Assembly: GCA_027484145.1 (NCBI GenBank) | Contig: JAIXUH010000012.1 | Span: 248,001 to 312,000 of the forward strand | Direction of reading: 5' to 3' | From: Rhodobacter sp. | GTDB lineage: Bacteria > Pseudomonadota > Alphaproteobacteria > Rhodobacterales > Rhodobacteraceae | Length of the DNA stretch: 64,000 nt | Shown: in pieces, positions 37,687 through 46,160 of the stretch | Position numbering within the stretch: position 1 is the stretch's first letter | Layout of the letters: each line of letters opens with the position of its first letter | The notes under the pieces: generated by a model | Seen by the model: only the letters and a program-made list of their open reading frames with translations | The model's database searches: none | What the model was told of the DNA's origin: nothing | Program-made: the position numbers and the translations under genes

Positions 37687-39335
37687 CGTCTCCCATGCGG
37701 TCACAGACGGGCGAGGCCGTTGGGCACGCCACTGCCGACACGGCGGCAGCACTGGAACGGGGTGGGTCACGCACGTCGGTGATCTGGAACCCGCCAGATT
37801 TCATGCGGCTGCTGTCGGCCTTGGGCAGCCGGTGGAAAACACTGGTCACGGTCCCGGTTCTGGCGGTGCTGGCGGCGGCTGTCTATCTGATCGCGTCGAA
37901 CCCGACCTATACGGTGGGGGCACAGTTGATGCTGCGCCCCGGCGCCGAACTTGCGATGCCCGCCACGGTTTCTGTGCAGACGAACCAGCCCAACTCCGGC
38001 GGCTTCACCCGGCTGGAGGATGTGACGGCCGAAGTGCAGATCATGAAGGACCCCGCGCTTGTGGCCACCGCAACCGCGGCCTTGGGAGAGGATTTCTTCT
38101 TTGGCGAGGCCCCGCCGCAAACCCTTTTCCAGACTCTGAAGTCCTATGCCAAAGGGGCGGTGTCCGATCTGAAAGCCGCCGCGCGCGGCGCGCTGGTGTC
38201 GATCGGGCTGCTGCCGGAACTGTCGCGGATGGATCTGGTTGAGCTGATGTTGCAGAAGTCGCTGACGATCAACCACGTCACGCGGTCTGACATGATCGAA
38301 GTCTCTTTGGCCTACCCTGACCCGGTTGCCGGCGAAAAGGTCTTGCAGACCTTTCTGGATGCTTATCTTGCTCGGCGCAACGAGATCTATGCCGACCGTC
38401 GGGTGCCGGAATACTTTGCCGCCGAGCTTGCCGTGATCGAAGGCCGTCTAGTCGAGACCGAGGACCAGTATCGCAATACCCGCGCCAGCCTGAAGGCATG
38501 GTCGATTGAAGAACAGCGCGATATCGGGGTGGGCCGCCGCGAAAAGCTGATCGAAAACATCTCGAGCGCGGGCACCGAAATTGCCGAAACCGAAGCGCGC
38601 CTTGCCGGCATTGACGCGGTGCTGAAGGGCCTGCCAGAGCGGATTGAATCAAGCGTGGCCGAAACGGTCAACCCGGTTGTGTCTGACCTGCATCTGCAAA
38701 AGATCAAACTTGCCCTTGATCTGGAGGTCGAGCGCCGCTTGCGGGGCGAGGCGTCACCCCAGGCACTTGTGTTGGCCAAGCAACTGACTGAGCTGGAAAA
38801 ATTCATTGGTGCCGAGCCGCAGCGCATGGCCGGTGATCTGATCACCATTGCCAACCCGCAGCGCGAAAAGCTGCTGGCCGACAAGACCGAAGGCGAGTTA
38901 AAGGTAGCCACGCTGCGCAAGCGGGCCGAGACCATGTCGGTCGAACTGGCTGCGCTGGAAGCCCGCCTGCACGAGGTGGATTCGGCTGCAGTCGACCTGT
39001 CGCGGATGGAACGCACCTTGGCGCAGTTGCGCGACAGTCAGCAGCGCTTTGCCCGCGGGCAAGAAGAGGCGCAGATTGCCGCAAACCTGCGTGATGCCCG
39101 GATTTCGAACCTGATCGTGGTGGCGCAACCCAAGGCGGGCGTCGCCCCCGACAAGCCGCGCGTTTCGCGGGTGCTGCTGATCGTGTTGATGGGGGCCATG
39201 ATCGCCTCGGCGGGCTGGATCTTGGTCGAGGATGCACTGCACCCCAGCGTGCGCAGCAATGCCGATATCCACAAGCTGACGGGTGACGGTGTGATCATCC
39301 GCGCAGCGGACGAGCAGAAGGGACTGGGCGCATGA
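37683..39335 (+). CDS. Wzz/GumC-type polysaccharide chain-length protein (ExoP N-terminal part)
   Basis: A 550-residue inner-membrane protein. The Wzz domain starts with the first membrane helix (about residues 55-75), and the second helix (about 498-518, VLLIVLMGAMIASAGWI) is near the C-terminus. Between them is a long periplasmic coiled-coil region (about 240-480). The cytosolic kinase domain normally fused in ExoP/Wzc is missing. The next gene, overlapping by four bases, supplies an ATPase-like protein instead. It should set chain length together with the ExoF-like protein upstream. Confidence 0.88.
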   Translation: MTSPMRSQTGEAVGHATADTAAALERGGSRTSVIWNPPDFMRLLSALGSRWKTLVTVPVLAVLAAAVYLIASNPTYTVGAQLMLRPGAELAMPATVSVQTNQPNSGGFTRLEDVTAEVQIMKDPALVATATAALGEDFFFGEAPPQTLFQTLKSYAKGAVSDLKAAARGALVSIGLLPELSRMDLVELMLQKSLTINHVTRSDMIEVSLAYPDPVAGEKVLQTFLDAYLARRNEIYADRRVPEYFAAELAVIEGRLVETEDQYRNTRASLKAWSIEEQRDIGVGRREKLIENISSAGTEIAETEARLAGIDAVLKGLPERIESSVAETVNPVVSDLHLQKIKLALDLEVERRLRGEASPQALVLAKQLTELEKFIGAEPQRMAGDLITIANPQREKLLADKTEGELKVATLRKRAETMSVELAALEARLHEVDSAAVDLSRMERTLAQLRDSQQRFARGQEEAQIAANLRDARISNLIVVAQPKAGVAPDKPRVSRVLLIVLMGAMIASAGWILVEDALHPSVRSNADIHKLTGDGVIIRAADEQKGLGA

Positions 39336-39964
39336 CCGACGCCGACAGCTTGACCTTGGCCGATCCTGTGGCCGAAACGGCGGCGCGGGTCTGGCTGGAC
39401 CTGCGGGTCGCGGTGCCTGACCTGCGGTCTGTCGTGGTGACGGGCTGCCGTGGCGGCGAAGGGGCCACAACCTTTGCTGCATCACTGGCCCGTGCCGCGC
39501 AGCAACTGGATGGCAAACGGGTGCTGTTGATCGAGGCGAATGTCTTCGCGCCAGCCCTTGCCGCGCGGTTGTCGCTTCCGGCCCCAAAGGCGGCTTGGTG
39601 CGAAGAGGCCAATCCCCTTGGGCTGGTCGCGTCGGTGACGCCGGGGTTCGATGTTTTGCCCAGCCCCGCACGCAGAGGCCTGCGCCTGCCGGCCGATGGT
39701 CTTCTGGCGGATCTGCGAGACAAGGCGCTGAAAAGTTATGATCTTCTGGTCTGGGATACGCGCGCGGTAAGTGCGTCACTGGATACCAAGCGGCTGATCG
39801 GGATCATGGGGCGCGTGGTGCTGATCACGGAATCGGATGCGACGCGGGTCGAGCATGTGTCGGCGGCGCTGAACGATATCCAAGCGTTGCAGGCGCGCGC
39901 GGTTGCGGTGATCCGGAACCGGGCCGGGCGAAACCTGTTGTCGCTGCGGGCCGGCCGCGACTGA
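39332..39964 (+). CDS. BY-kinase-like ATPase domain protein with altered Walker A
   Basis: A 210-residue cytosolic protein with the fold of the CpsD/Wzc kinase domain. The Walker A region reads TGCRGGEGATTFA, with Ala45 where the catalytic lysine is expected (GEGKTT). The A' motif is VLLIEANVF (usually VLLIDAD), and the Walker B region is YDLLVWDTRAV with Asp kept. There is no C-terminal tyrosine cluster, so it is unlikely to autophosphorylate as a normal tyrosine kinase. It overlaps the chain-length gene by four bases and probably binds it in place of the fused kinase domain. It may be an inactive regulatory subunit. Confidence 0.82.
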   Translation: MTDADSLTLADPVAETAARVWLDLRVAVPDLRSVVVTGCRGGEGATTFAASLARAAQQLDGKRVLLIEANVFAPALAARLSLPAPKAAWCEEANPLGLVASVTPGFDVLPSPARRGLRLPADGLLADLRDKALKSYDLLVWDTRAVSASLDTKRLIGIMGRVVLITESDATRVEHVSAALNDIQALQARAVAVIRNRAGRNLLSLRAGRD

Positions 39965-39980
39965 CCCGCTTTGCCAGTGG

Positions 39981-40001
39981 CGTCAGCGCAACGCGCTGAC
40001 G
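39981..40001. terminator. Hairpin between convergent exopolysaccharide genes
   Basis: A perfect 9-bp stem, CGTCAGCGC (39981-39989) with GCGCTGACG (39993-40001), three-base loop. It spans the last codons of rfbG on the minus strand and follows the ATPase gene stop by 16 bases. There is no U-tract, so it is a terminator candidate only. Confidence 0.5.
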
Positions 40002-41074
40002 GTGGTGTCACGCCGATAGCTGGCGAGCTGGCCAAGGCTGTGCGCCCGCATATCGCCCCCAGCCCGGTGCACGGCATACCACTCGGCCGTTTCGGCAATG
40101 GCGCGGTCTGCCGTCCACGCGGGCTGCCAGCCAAGCTGATGGCCCGACAGGCTTGAATCAACCCGCAGCGTCGGTGCCTCGCCCGAGTGGGGGTTTTCCT
40201 GCACCACGACGTTGGTTTGCGTTGGCGCCATAGCGGCGACAAAGGCACGCGCCACGGTTTCCACATCGGGCATCCGCCCATCAGACGGGCCGAAGTTCAG
40301 GGCGGGCGGCACATCCTGCCCCGTCAGCAGCGCCGCGCCATAAAGCAGATAGCCGCCAAGGGGTTCCAGGACGTGCTGCCACGGGCGGGTGGCACGCGGC
40401 TGGCGGATCACCTGATCGCGGCCTTCGGTGATGGCGCGCACGAAATCGGGGATCAGACGGTCTGCCGCCCAATCACCGCCGCCGATCACATTTCCAGCCC
40501 TTGCGCTGACCACCCGCGCCACGGCGGCGGACCCCGCCGCACGGTGAAACGCCGCCGATTGATAGACCTGCGTCACGATCTCGGCCGCGGCCTTGCTGGC
40601 ACCATAGGGTTCGTGCCCGCCTAAGGCATCGCTTTCGCGAAACGCCCAGACCGAGCCTTCGTTGTCATACACCTTGTCCGATGTGACGATGACCACCGCC
40701 TCGACACTGGGCACGGCACGGGCCGCTTCCAGAACCGCTGCGGTGCCCAAGACATTGGTGGCAAAAGTGGCGAAAGGATCGCGAAAGCCTGCACGCACAA
40801 TGGGTTGGGCGGCCAGATGGAACACGATGCGCGGCGCAGCCGCCTGCATGGCGCGCAGCACGGCCTGTGGATCGGCAATCTCGCCCCGACCGTCGGTCAT
40901 GCTGTTGGACAGATGCATCAGATCAAAGGCGGCAGGCGTGGTCGGCACCGAAAGACTGTAACCCGTTACACGGGCCTGCATTTCGGCCAGCCACAAGGCC
41001 AGCCAAGACCCTTTGAAGCCGGTATGGCCGGTCAGGAACACCGATTGACCGGCATAGACATCTGTAATCCGCAT
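39983..41074 (-). CDS. rfbG: CDP-glucose 4,6-dehydratase
   Basis: Converts CDP-glucose to CDP-4-keto-6-deoxyglucose, the common precursor of CDP-linked dideoxy and deoxy sugars. The 363-residue SDR has the family-specific N-terminal turn FLTGHTGFKGSWLALWL, VTSDKVYDNEG with the dehydratase residues, PYGASKAAAE as the Tyr/Lys pair, and RATRPWQHVLEPLGGYL. These are diagnostic of RfbG. The start is ATG at 41074, sharing one base with the upstream gene's stop (TGATG). An ATG at 41089 is an alternative. It is the last gene of the operon rfbF-SDR-rfbG. Confidence 0.93.
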   Translation of the reverse strand: MRITDVYAGQSVFLTGHTGFKGSWLALWLAEMQARVTGYSLSVPTTPAAFDLMHLSNSMTDGRGEIADPQAVLRAMQAAAPRIVFHLAAQPIVRAGFRDPFATFATNVLGTAAVLEAARAVPSVEAVVIVTSDKVYDNEGSVWAFRESDALGGHEPYGASKAAAEIVTQVYQSAAFHRAAGSAAVARVVSARAGNVIGGGDWAADRLIPDFVRAITEGRDQVIRQPRATRPWQHVLEPLGGYLLYGAALLTGQDVPPALNFGPSDGRMPDVETVARAFVAAMAPTQTNVVVQENPHSGEAPTLRVDSSLSGHQLGWQPAWTADRAIAETAEWYAVHRAGGDMRAHSLGQLASYRRDTTVSALR

Positions 41075-42003
41075 CAAAGACGATCCCATTGCCGATGAAT
41101 CTCTGCCAGCCCTGCCTCAAACGTCCAGACCGGAGCCCAGCCCAGACCGCGCAGGCGCGCATTGGACGATACCTTGACCGATGTCTCACCGGGGGCGTCT
41201 TCGGTGATGTGCGGCGCATCACCGGGGCGGCCAAAGGCAGCAAGGGCCTTGCGCGCAATCTCCAGCGTGGTCATCGGGGTGTCGCCGCTCAGGTTGAATA
41301 CCTCGCCCCGCACACCATCTTCGCCCGCGCGGTCAGCCAGAAAGCGCAGGCCAGCAATACAGTCCTGCACAAACAGCAGCGACCTTACTGCCCGCCCCCC
41401 GCCGCGCAACTGCGGCACGCCCCCGGCGCGGATGGCATTGATCACACCGGGAACGATCCGCGCGCCGTTCGAATCGCCCGGACCATAGACATTGCCCATC
41501 CGCGCCACCGTCACCGGCAGGCCATAGGTACGGGCAAAGCTGCGCGCGGCCAGATCGGCCATCTGCTTGCTGGCCTCATAGGGGCCGGTGGCGCGCGGCG
41601 GGTCATCCTCGGTGGCGGGCGTTCCGCCGGTTTCGCCATAGATGCTGTCGGTCGACGCCACGACACAGCGCGCCGGGGCGGGCATCTGGCGCAGGGCATC
41701 CAGCAGCAGCCATGTGGTGCGGGTATTCGCCTCGAACACCGTCAGCGGGTCTTTCATCGCGGCGCCAATCTGGCTGAACCCGGCGAGGTGATAGACCACG
41801 GAGGGCTGCACGCGCGCCACGACGGCGGCCACGTCCGCCTCTGGCGCGAGGGTCACACCGGGGTGGTTGGTCAGGCCCAGCTTTACAAACAGGGCCGACG
41901 GTGCCGCGCGCATCTGCGCGGTGACCGTAGTCCCTTCAGCGGCAAGGGCTGCAACCAGCCAAGCCCCGACAAAGCCAGAGGCTCCGGTCACCAGCGCCGT
42001 CAT
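41074..42003 (-). CDS. NAD-dependent epimerase/reductase (SDR) of the CDP-sugar operon
   Basis: A 309-residue SDR: TGASGFVGAWLVAAL at the N-terminus, VASTDSIYGE, catalytic GPYEASKQM and a substrate domain with RAVRSLLFVQDC. It lies between rfbF and rfbG with overlaps of four and one bases, so it should act on CDP-4-keto-6-deoxyglucose or its product as a 4-reductase or epimerase. The genes for dideoxy formation (a PLP-dependent E1 and an E3 reductase) are absent from the window, so a CDP-6-deoxyhexose such as a CDP-fucose or CDP-rhamnose-like sugar is a possible product. That last step is inference. Confidence 0.82.
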   Translation of the reverse strand: MTALVTGASGFVGAWLVAALAAEGTTVTAQMRAAPSALFVKLGLTNHPGVTLAPEADVAAVVARVQPSVVYHLAGFSQIGAAMKDPLTVFEANTRTTWLLLDALRQMPAPARCVVASTDSIYGETGGTPATEDDPPRATGPYEASKQMADLAARSFARTYGLPVTVARMGNVYGPGDSNGARIVPGVINAIRAGGVPQLRGGGRAVRSLLFVQDCIAGLRFLADRAGEDGVRGEVFNLSGDTPMTTLEIARKALAAFGRPGDAPHITEDAPGETSVKVSSNARLRGLGWAPVWTFEAGLAEIHRQWDRL

Positions 42004-42812
42004 ACCGGCTGTCCGTGTGGCGGCATCACCCACGGGGCCTTGCCGCCATCAAGCAGGCCGTTCAGCAGGCGATAATCCTTGAAAGTATCCATGCATTGCC
42101 AGAACCCGCCATGTTCATAGACCTGCAACTGATCGGCGGCCGCCAGTCCTTCCAAAGGGTCCTGTTCCAGAATGCACGCCGGATCATCCGGGATCAGGTC
42201 GAGGAAAGCCCGCTCGAACACGAAGAACCCGCCGTTGACCAGTGAGGCCACGGGTGGCTTTTCGACAAAGGCCCGCACAGCACCACCCTCTACCACCAAC
42301 TCGCCAAATTGCGACCGGGTTCTGACGCCGGTCAGCGTTCCGATGCGCCCGTGCGCCCGGTGGAACGCCATCTGTGCGGCAAGGTCGATGTCCGACACGC
42401 CATCGCCATAGGTCAGGCAGAAACGGTCCGCGTCGACATGCTCGGCGATGCGCCGCACCCGTGCGCCGGTTTGCGTGGTGGCCCCGGTTTCGGCAAAGGT
42501 GATCTCCCAATCCAGCCGCTCGGACTGGCCAAGGAACTCTTGCCGACCCTCGGCCATGTGCAGCCGCATGTCACGCTGGCGCAACTCGCGGTCAAGGAAA
42601 TACTCCTTGATCATCAGGCCCTTGTAGCCAAGGCACAAGATGAACTTGCGAAATCCGTAATGCGCGTAATGGCGCATGATGTGCATCAGGATCGGTTCCT
42701 TGCCGATCGACAGCAGCGGCTTTGGGGTATCCTGCGTCATCGGGCCAAATCGGGTGCCCTCTCCGCCGCAAAGGATGACGACGGGCACAGCGCTTAAATC
42801 CGGACGGTGCAT
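42000..42812 (-). CDS. rfbF: Glucose-1-phosphate cytidylyltransferase
   Basis: Makes CDP-glucose from CTP and glucose-1-phosphate. The 270-residue protein matches RfbF end to end: ILCGGEGTRFGPMTQDTPKPLLSIG, CLGYKGLMIKEYF, LTYGDGVSD, VNGGFFVFE and YEHGGFWQCMDTFKD. It is the first gene of the minus-strand operon rfbF-SDR-rfbG, with a four-base overlap to the next gene. It is divergent from the beta-propeller lipoprotein gene across 173 bases. Substrate assignment is firm because GEGTRFG and EHGGFWQCMDT are characteristic of the family. Confidence 0.94.
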   Translation of the reverse strand: MHRPDLSAVPVVILCGGEGTRFGPMTQDTPKPLLSIGKEPILMHIMRHYAHYGFRKFILCLGYKGLMIKEYFLDRELRQRDMRLHMAEGRQEFLGQSERLDWEITFAETGATTQTGARVRRIAEHVDADRFCLTYGDGVSDIDLAAQMAFHRAHGRIGTLTGVRTRSQFGELVVEGGAVRAFVEKPPVASLVNGGFFVFERAFLDLIPDDPACILEQDPLEGLAAADQLQVYEHGGFWQCMDTFKDYRLLNGLLDGGKAPWVMPPHGQPV

Positions 42813-42985
42813 CTTTTATCCCGCTTCGATCTTCCAAAAATTTGGCGGGCAAAACCAACAAGGTATGGCTTTCCTGCCCCTTAGGTCAAAAACATTGATC
42901 TGCAAAGTTAACGCTATATGATGACCCCAGTTTCTTCAAGCACGCCGCAAAGTGCACATTTCATTTCGGAAAGCGAGGCCGCGAG

Positions 42986-44080
42986 ATGCGCGGAGTAAAG
43001 TCAAATGCCGCAGCCCTCAGCCTGCTTGCCTGTTTGACATTTGCCTGTGTGCCGCTGCCCGGCTCTGACCCTGCGCAATCGCCGGACCCTGCCACCCAAA
43101 GCGTGCAATCGCCCGCTGCCGACTTTGCCCAAGGCACGGGGGTGCTGACAAAGACCGGACGGTTTTACAGCGGCACGGTCATCGCATCTGACCCGAGCAT
43201 TGAACCGGCGGCGGGCGGGCTGGTGATGGCCTATACCGACCTTGACCTGAGCACGGGCCGCACCGTGATTGCACGCGCGGTGTCGGCCGACGGCAATTCC
43301 TGGCAACCCGAAGGCCGGTCTGGCGGCGTGCGCGGTCTGACCATTGCGGGCATTTCGGGGGCATGGGACGAAAACGTTGAAAGCGCCGAACTTGTGCGCA
43401 AGGGCAGCGCGTGGGAGTTGTTCTTTGCTGGCTACCGTGATGCCGGCAACCCGATGAAGGGCTTTCCCGCTGCGCTTTGGCTGGCCACGTCAAATGATGG
43501 CGTCACCTTTGACCGTGTCAGCCCCGACCCGGTGATGCAGCCCACCAAGGGCTGGTATGACAATGATGCCATCTACAGCCCGACCATCCTGCTCGAGGGC
43601 GGCACTTATCACATGATCTATGTCGGTCATGCCTATACCGACACATCCCAGATTTCGGCGGGCGGGGTTTATCTTCTGCACGCTACGTCGTCAGACGGTC
43701 GCACATGGACAAAGTCCAGCACGCCCATTGCCAGCCCGGCCCAGTTTGACGGCTGGCGCCGCGAAGGCGTGGCCGAGCCGTGGCTGGTGCGCAACCCGGC
43801 CGGCGGCTATTTGCTGTTCTATACCGGTCTTGGTGGCGAAGATCGTGCCATTGGCGTGGCGACCGGCGCATCGCCGGCCGGGCCATGGGATTTCGGCAGC
43901 AAGCCACTGCTGACACCCGGTGCACCGGGAGACCGCGATGGCCATCAGGTGCTGGCGCCATCGGTTCTGGTTGAAGGTGACGTGTTGAGGATGTGGTATC
44001 TGGCGGCAGACAGTCAGGGTGCGTTGACCGTCGGGCAGGCAGAGGGTTCGGTAAGCGCTGCGATCACGGCCACTCGCTGA
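42986..44080 (+). CDS. Secreted lipoprotein with glycosidase-like beta-propeller
   Basis: A 364-residue exported protein. Residues 1-21 look like a lipoprotein signal with the lipobox LTFAC, so Cys21 may be lipidated. After a Ser/Pro linker the body is a repeated blade pattern (VMAYTDLDLSTGRTVIARAVSADG, LFFAGYRDAG, HMIYVGHAYTD, LLFYTGLGGEDRAIGVATG, RMWYLAADSQG), as in five-bladed GH43/GH32/GH130-type propellers. I cannot point to the catalytic acids with confidence. It leads the operon with a methyltransferase and two glycosyltransferases, so it may trim or bind the polymer outside the inner membrane. Confidence 0.78.
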   Translation: MRGVKSNAAALSLLACLTFACVPLPGSDPAQSPDPATQSVQSPAADFAQGTGVLTKTGRFYSGTVIASDPSIEPAAGGLVMAYTDLDLSTGRTVIARAVSADGNSWQPEGRSGGVRGLTIAGISGAWDENVESAELVRKGSAWELFFAGYRDAGNPMKGFPAALWLATSNDGVTFDRVSPDPVMQPTKGWYDNDAIYSPTILLEGGTYHMIYVGHAYTDTSQISAGGVYLLHATSSDGRTWTKSSTPIASPAQFDGWRREGVAEPWLVRNPAGGYLLFYTGLGGEDRAIGVATGASPAGPWDFGSKPLLTPGAPGDRDGHQVLAPSVLVEGDVLRMWYLAADSQGALTVGQAEGSVSAAITATR

Positions 44081-44094
44081 AAAGGGCAACTTCC

Positions 44095-44940
44095 ATGGTC
44101 ACAATGAAAACGCCTGTTCTGGATGCTGCGACCAAACAAGAGCGCGAGGCCGCGTTCTGGGATGAAATCGTGCAAGAGGCCCAGATCAACCCCGCCGATC
44201 TTTTGGTGCGCGCGGGCGACCGTCACGACCGGACCATGCCATGGCTGGAATATCTGGACCATACCGAGTTTTTCGATGCCATCGTCGCGCATCTGAATAT
44301 CAAACCCGGCATGCGAGTGCTGGACATGGGCTGCGGCCGTGGCTTTTTGTCGACCGCACTGGCGCAGCGGGGGGCGATTGTCACGGGCATCGACATCTCG
44401 CAGGGGTCGGTGGCGATTTCGTCGCAGCGGGCCGCGCTGTCGGGCGTGGCGGATCGCTGCACCTTTCAGGTGATGGATTGCGAAACGCTTGAGTTTCCCG
44501 ACGCAAGTTTTGATGCCGTAACGGGGTCTTGCGTGTTGCACCATCTGGACCTGCACCGCGCTGCTACCGAAATCGGCCGCGTTCTGCCTCCGGGCGGACG
44601 CGCGGCCTTTGTGGAATCGATGGGCCTGAACCCGATCCTGATGACGGCGCGAGCGATCTTGCCCGGACGGTTCGGCATTGAAAAAGCCTCGACCGATGAT
44701 GAATACCCCCTGACGGCCAAGCGTCTGAAAACGCTGCAAGGCGGCTTTCCCGGCAAGGTGGATCATCAGTTCCCACAGGTGGTGTTCCTGCGGATGGGGG
44801 GCTATCTGCCCTTCCTGCGCGGCAAGATCGTGTCGCGGGCCTTGCGGTCCCTTGATCGCGGAATAACCACGATTCCGGTATTGCGGCGGTTGGGTTATTT
44901 CGGGTTGGTCACGATGGTGAAATCCGGGCACGGGCATTGA
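44095..44940 (+). CDS. Class I SAM-dependent methyltransferase
   Basis: A 281-residue enzyme. Motif I is VLDMGCGRGFLSTAL (SAM binding), followed by TGIDISQGSV, and the catalytic-side region is SFDAVTGSCVLHHLD. The C-terminal third carries a hydrophobic/basic stretch (GYLPFLRGKIVSRALRSL) that might touch the membrane. In this context it probably O-methylates a sugar of the polymer or its lipid-linked unit. It starts 14 bases after the lipoprotein gene and shares one base with the next gene (TGATG). Confidence 0.88.
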   Translation: MVTMKTPVLDAATKQEREAAFWDEIVQEAQINPADLLVRAGDRHDRTMPWLEYLDHTEFFDAIVAHLNIKPGMRVLDMGCGRGFLSTALAQRGAIVTGIDISQGSVAISSQRAALSGVADRCTFQVMDCETLEFPDASFDAVTGSCVLHHLDLHRAATEIGRVLPPGGRAAFVESMGLNPILMTARAILPGRFGIEKASTDDEYPLTAKRLKTLQGGFPGKVDHQFPQVVFLRMGGYLPFLRGKIVSRALRSLDRGITTIPVLRRLGYFGLVTMVKSGHGH

Positions 44941-46160
44941 TGCAAGACCAAAGCCTTCATTACCACGCCAGCCCTGCAACATCCGGCCCCGTGATTGCGC
45001 CCGGCACACTCGACTTTGTCTGTATTGCCGTGTCGAACTGGGGCGTCGTCGCCTCGAACGCCGACTATACCATCCGCCAGTTGGCACGGCGCGGGCACCG
45101 TGTTCTGGTCGTGGAGCCGTTTGAATCGCTGTCGTCCGTGTTCCGCATGGCCCGCATCCAGAACCGCAAGGTGACGCCACGGCCCAAACTGTACGAGGCC
45201 GAGCCGAACATCTGGGTCTATCGCCCGCCACCCTTGGCGATGATCGGCCAGTCCCGCACCCCTGTGGCGGCACGGCTGAGTGGGCGGTTGCTGTCACGCC
45301 TGATCCGCAGGGTGACGCGGCAGTTGGGCTTTGGCCGCATCTGCCTGTGGAGTTTCATGTATAACACCGGGACCTTGCTGCAAAGCTTCCCTGCTGCCCT
45401 GCGCATCTATGAAAACGGTGATGACGATTCCGCCTTGGCCCGCTCTGATGCGCAAAGGCACACGGTGCGGACGCTGGACGCCGAAAACTGCGCCGCCGCC
45501 GACATGGTCTTTGCCGTGACCGAGGAATTGTGCGTGCCACGCCGTCGCAGCAACCCGCAGACGTTCGAGGTGAACTGCGGGGCAGATGTGGCGTTCTTTG
45601 GCCGCGCACTTGATCCGGCCACCCCGGTGCCCGACAGCATCGGTTCGCTGAAACATCCGGTAATCGGTTACTTTGGCGGCCTTGATCCGTGGAAGATCGA
45701 TATTCCGCTGATCACGGCCATGGCCAAACTGCGGCCGAACTGGTCATTTGCCTTTGTCGGTTATGTCTGGTTCGGCTTCAGCGCCTCGGTGTTCGAAGGC
45801 ATGCCCAACGTGCATGTTCTGGGCCCGCAACCCTATGCCGATCTGCCGGGCTTTATGAAGGGAATGGATATTGGCCTGATGCCATTCCCGCTGAACGACA
45901 TCACCCGCAATGGCGATGCGCTGAAATGCTATGAGTATCTTTCGGCGGGGCTGCCTGTGGTGGGCCGCGACGTGCCCGTGGCGCGGCGTCTGCGCGACTA
46001 TGTGGGGATTGCCGACACGGCCGAGGAATTCGTCGCCGCCTGTGACGCGCAGCTTGCCAGCCCGATGACCCGGTTGCAGCGCAATACGGCCATGGCGGCC
46101 CATGACTGGTCAGTGCGGGTTGACCAGAAACTTGCCCTGATTGCCCGGCGGCTGACATGA
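44940..46160 (+). CDS. Glycosyltransferase (GT-B fold, family 4-like)
   Basis: A 406-residue protein with a GT-B layout. The N-terminal half includes SNWGVVASNADYTIRQLARRGH. The C-terminal half has GYFGGLDPWKIDIPLI and GLMPFPLNDITRNGDALKCYEYLSAGLPVV, the donor-binding Glu region. Homologues include teichuronic-acid-type transferases. It follows the methyltransferase with a one-base overlap and overlaps the next gene by four bases. Its place in repeat assembly is unknown. Confidence 0.85.
   Translation: MQDQSLHYHASPATSGPVIAPGTLDFVCIAVSNWGVVASNADYTIRQLARRGHRVLVVEPFESLSSVFRMARIQNRKVTPRPKLYEAEPNIWVYRPPPLAMIGQSRTPVAARLSGRLLSRLIRRVTRQLGFGRICLWSFMYNTGTLLQSFPAALRIYENGDDDSALARSDAQRHTVRTLDAENCAAADMVFAVTEELCVPRRRSNPQTFEVNCGADVAFFGRALDPATPVPDSIGSLKHPVIGYFGGLDPWKIDIPLITAMAKLRPNWSFAFVGYVWFGFSASVFEGMPNVHVLGPQPYADLPGFMKGMDIGLMPFPLNDITRNGDALKCYEYLSAGLPVVGRDVPVARRLRDYVGIADTAEEFVAACDAQLASPMTRLQRNTAMAAHDWSVRVDQKLALIARRLT

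Noticed and set aside
36274-37770. 498-codon minus-strand frame opposite the ExoF-like gene
   Set aside because: Antisense shadow. The plus-strand gene has a signal peptide, known domains and four-base overlaps with both neighbours.
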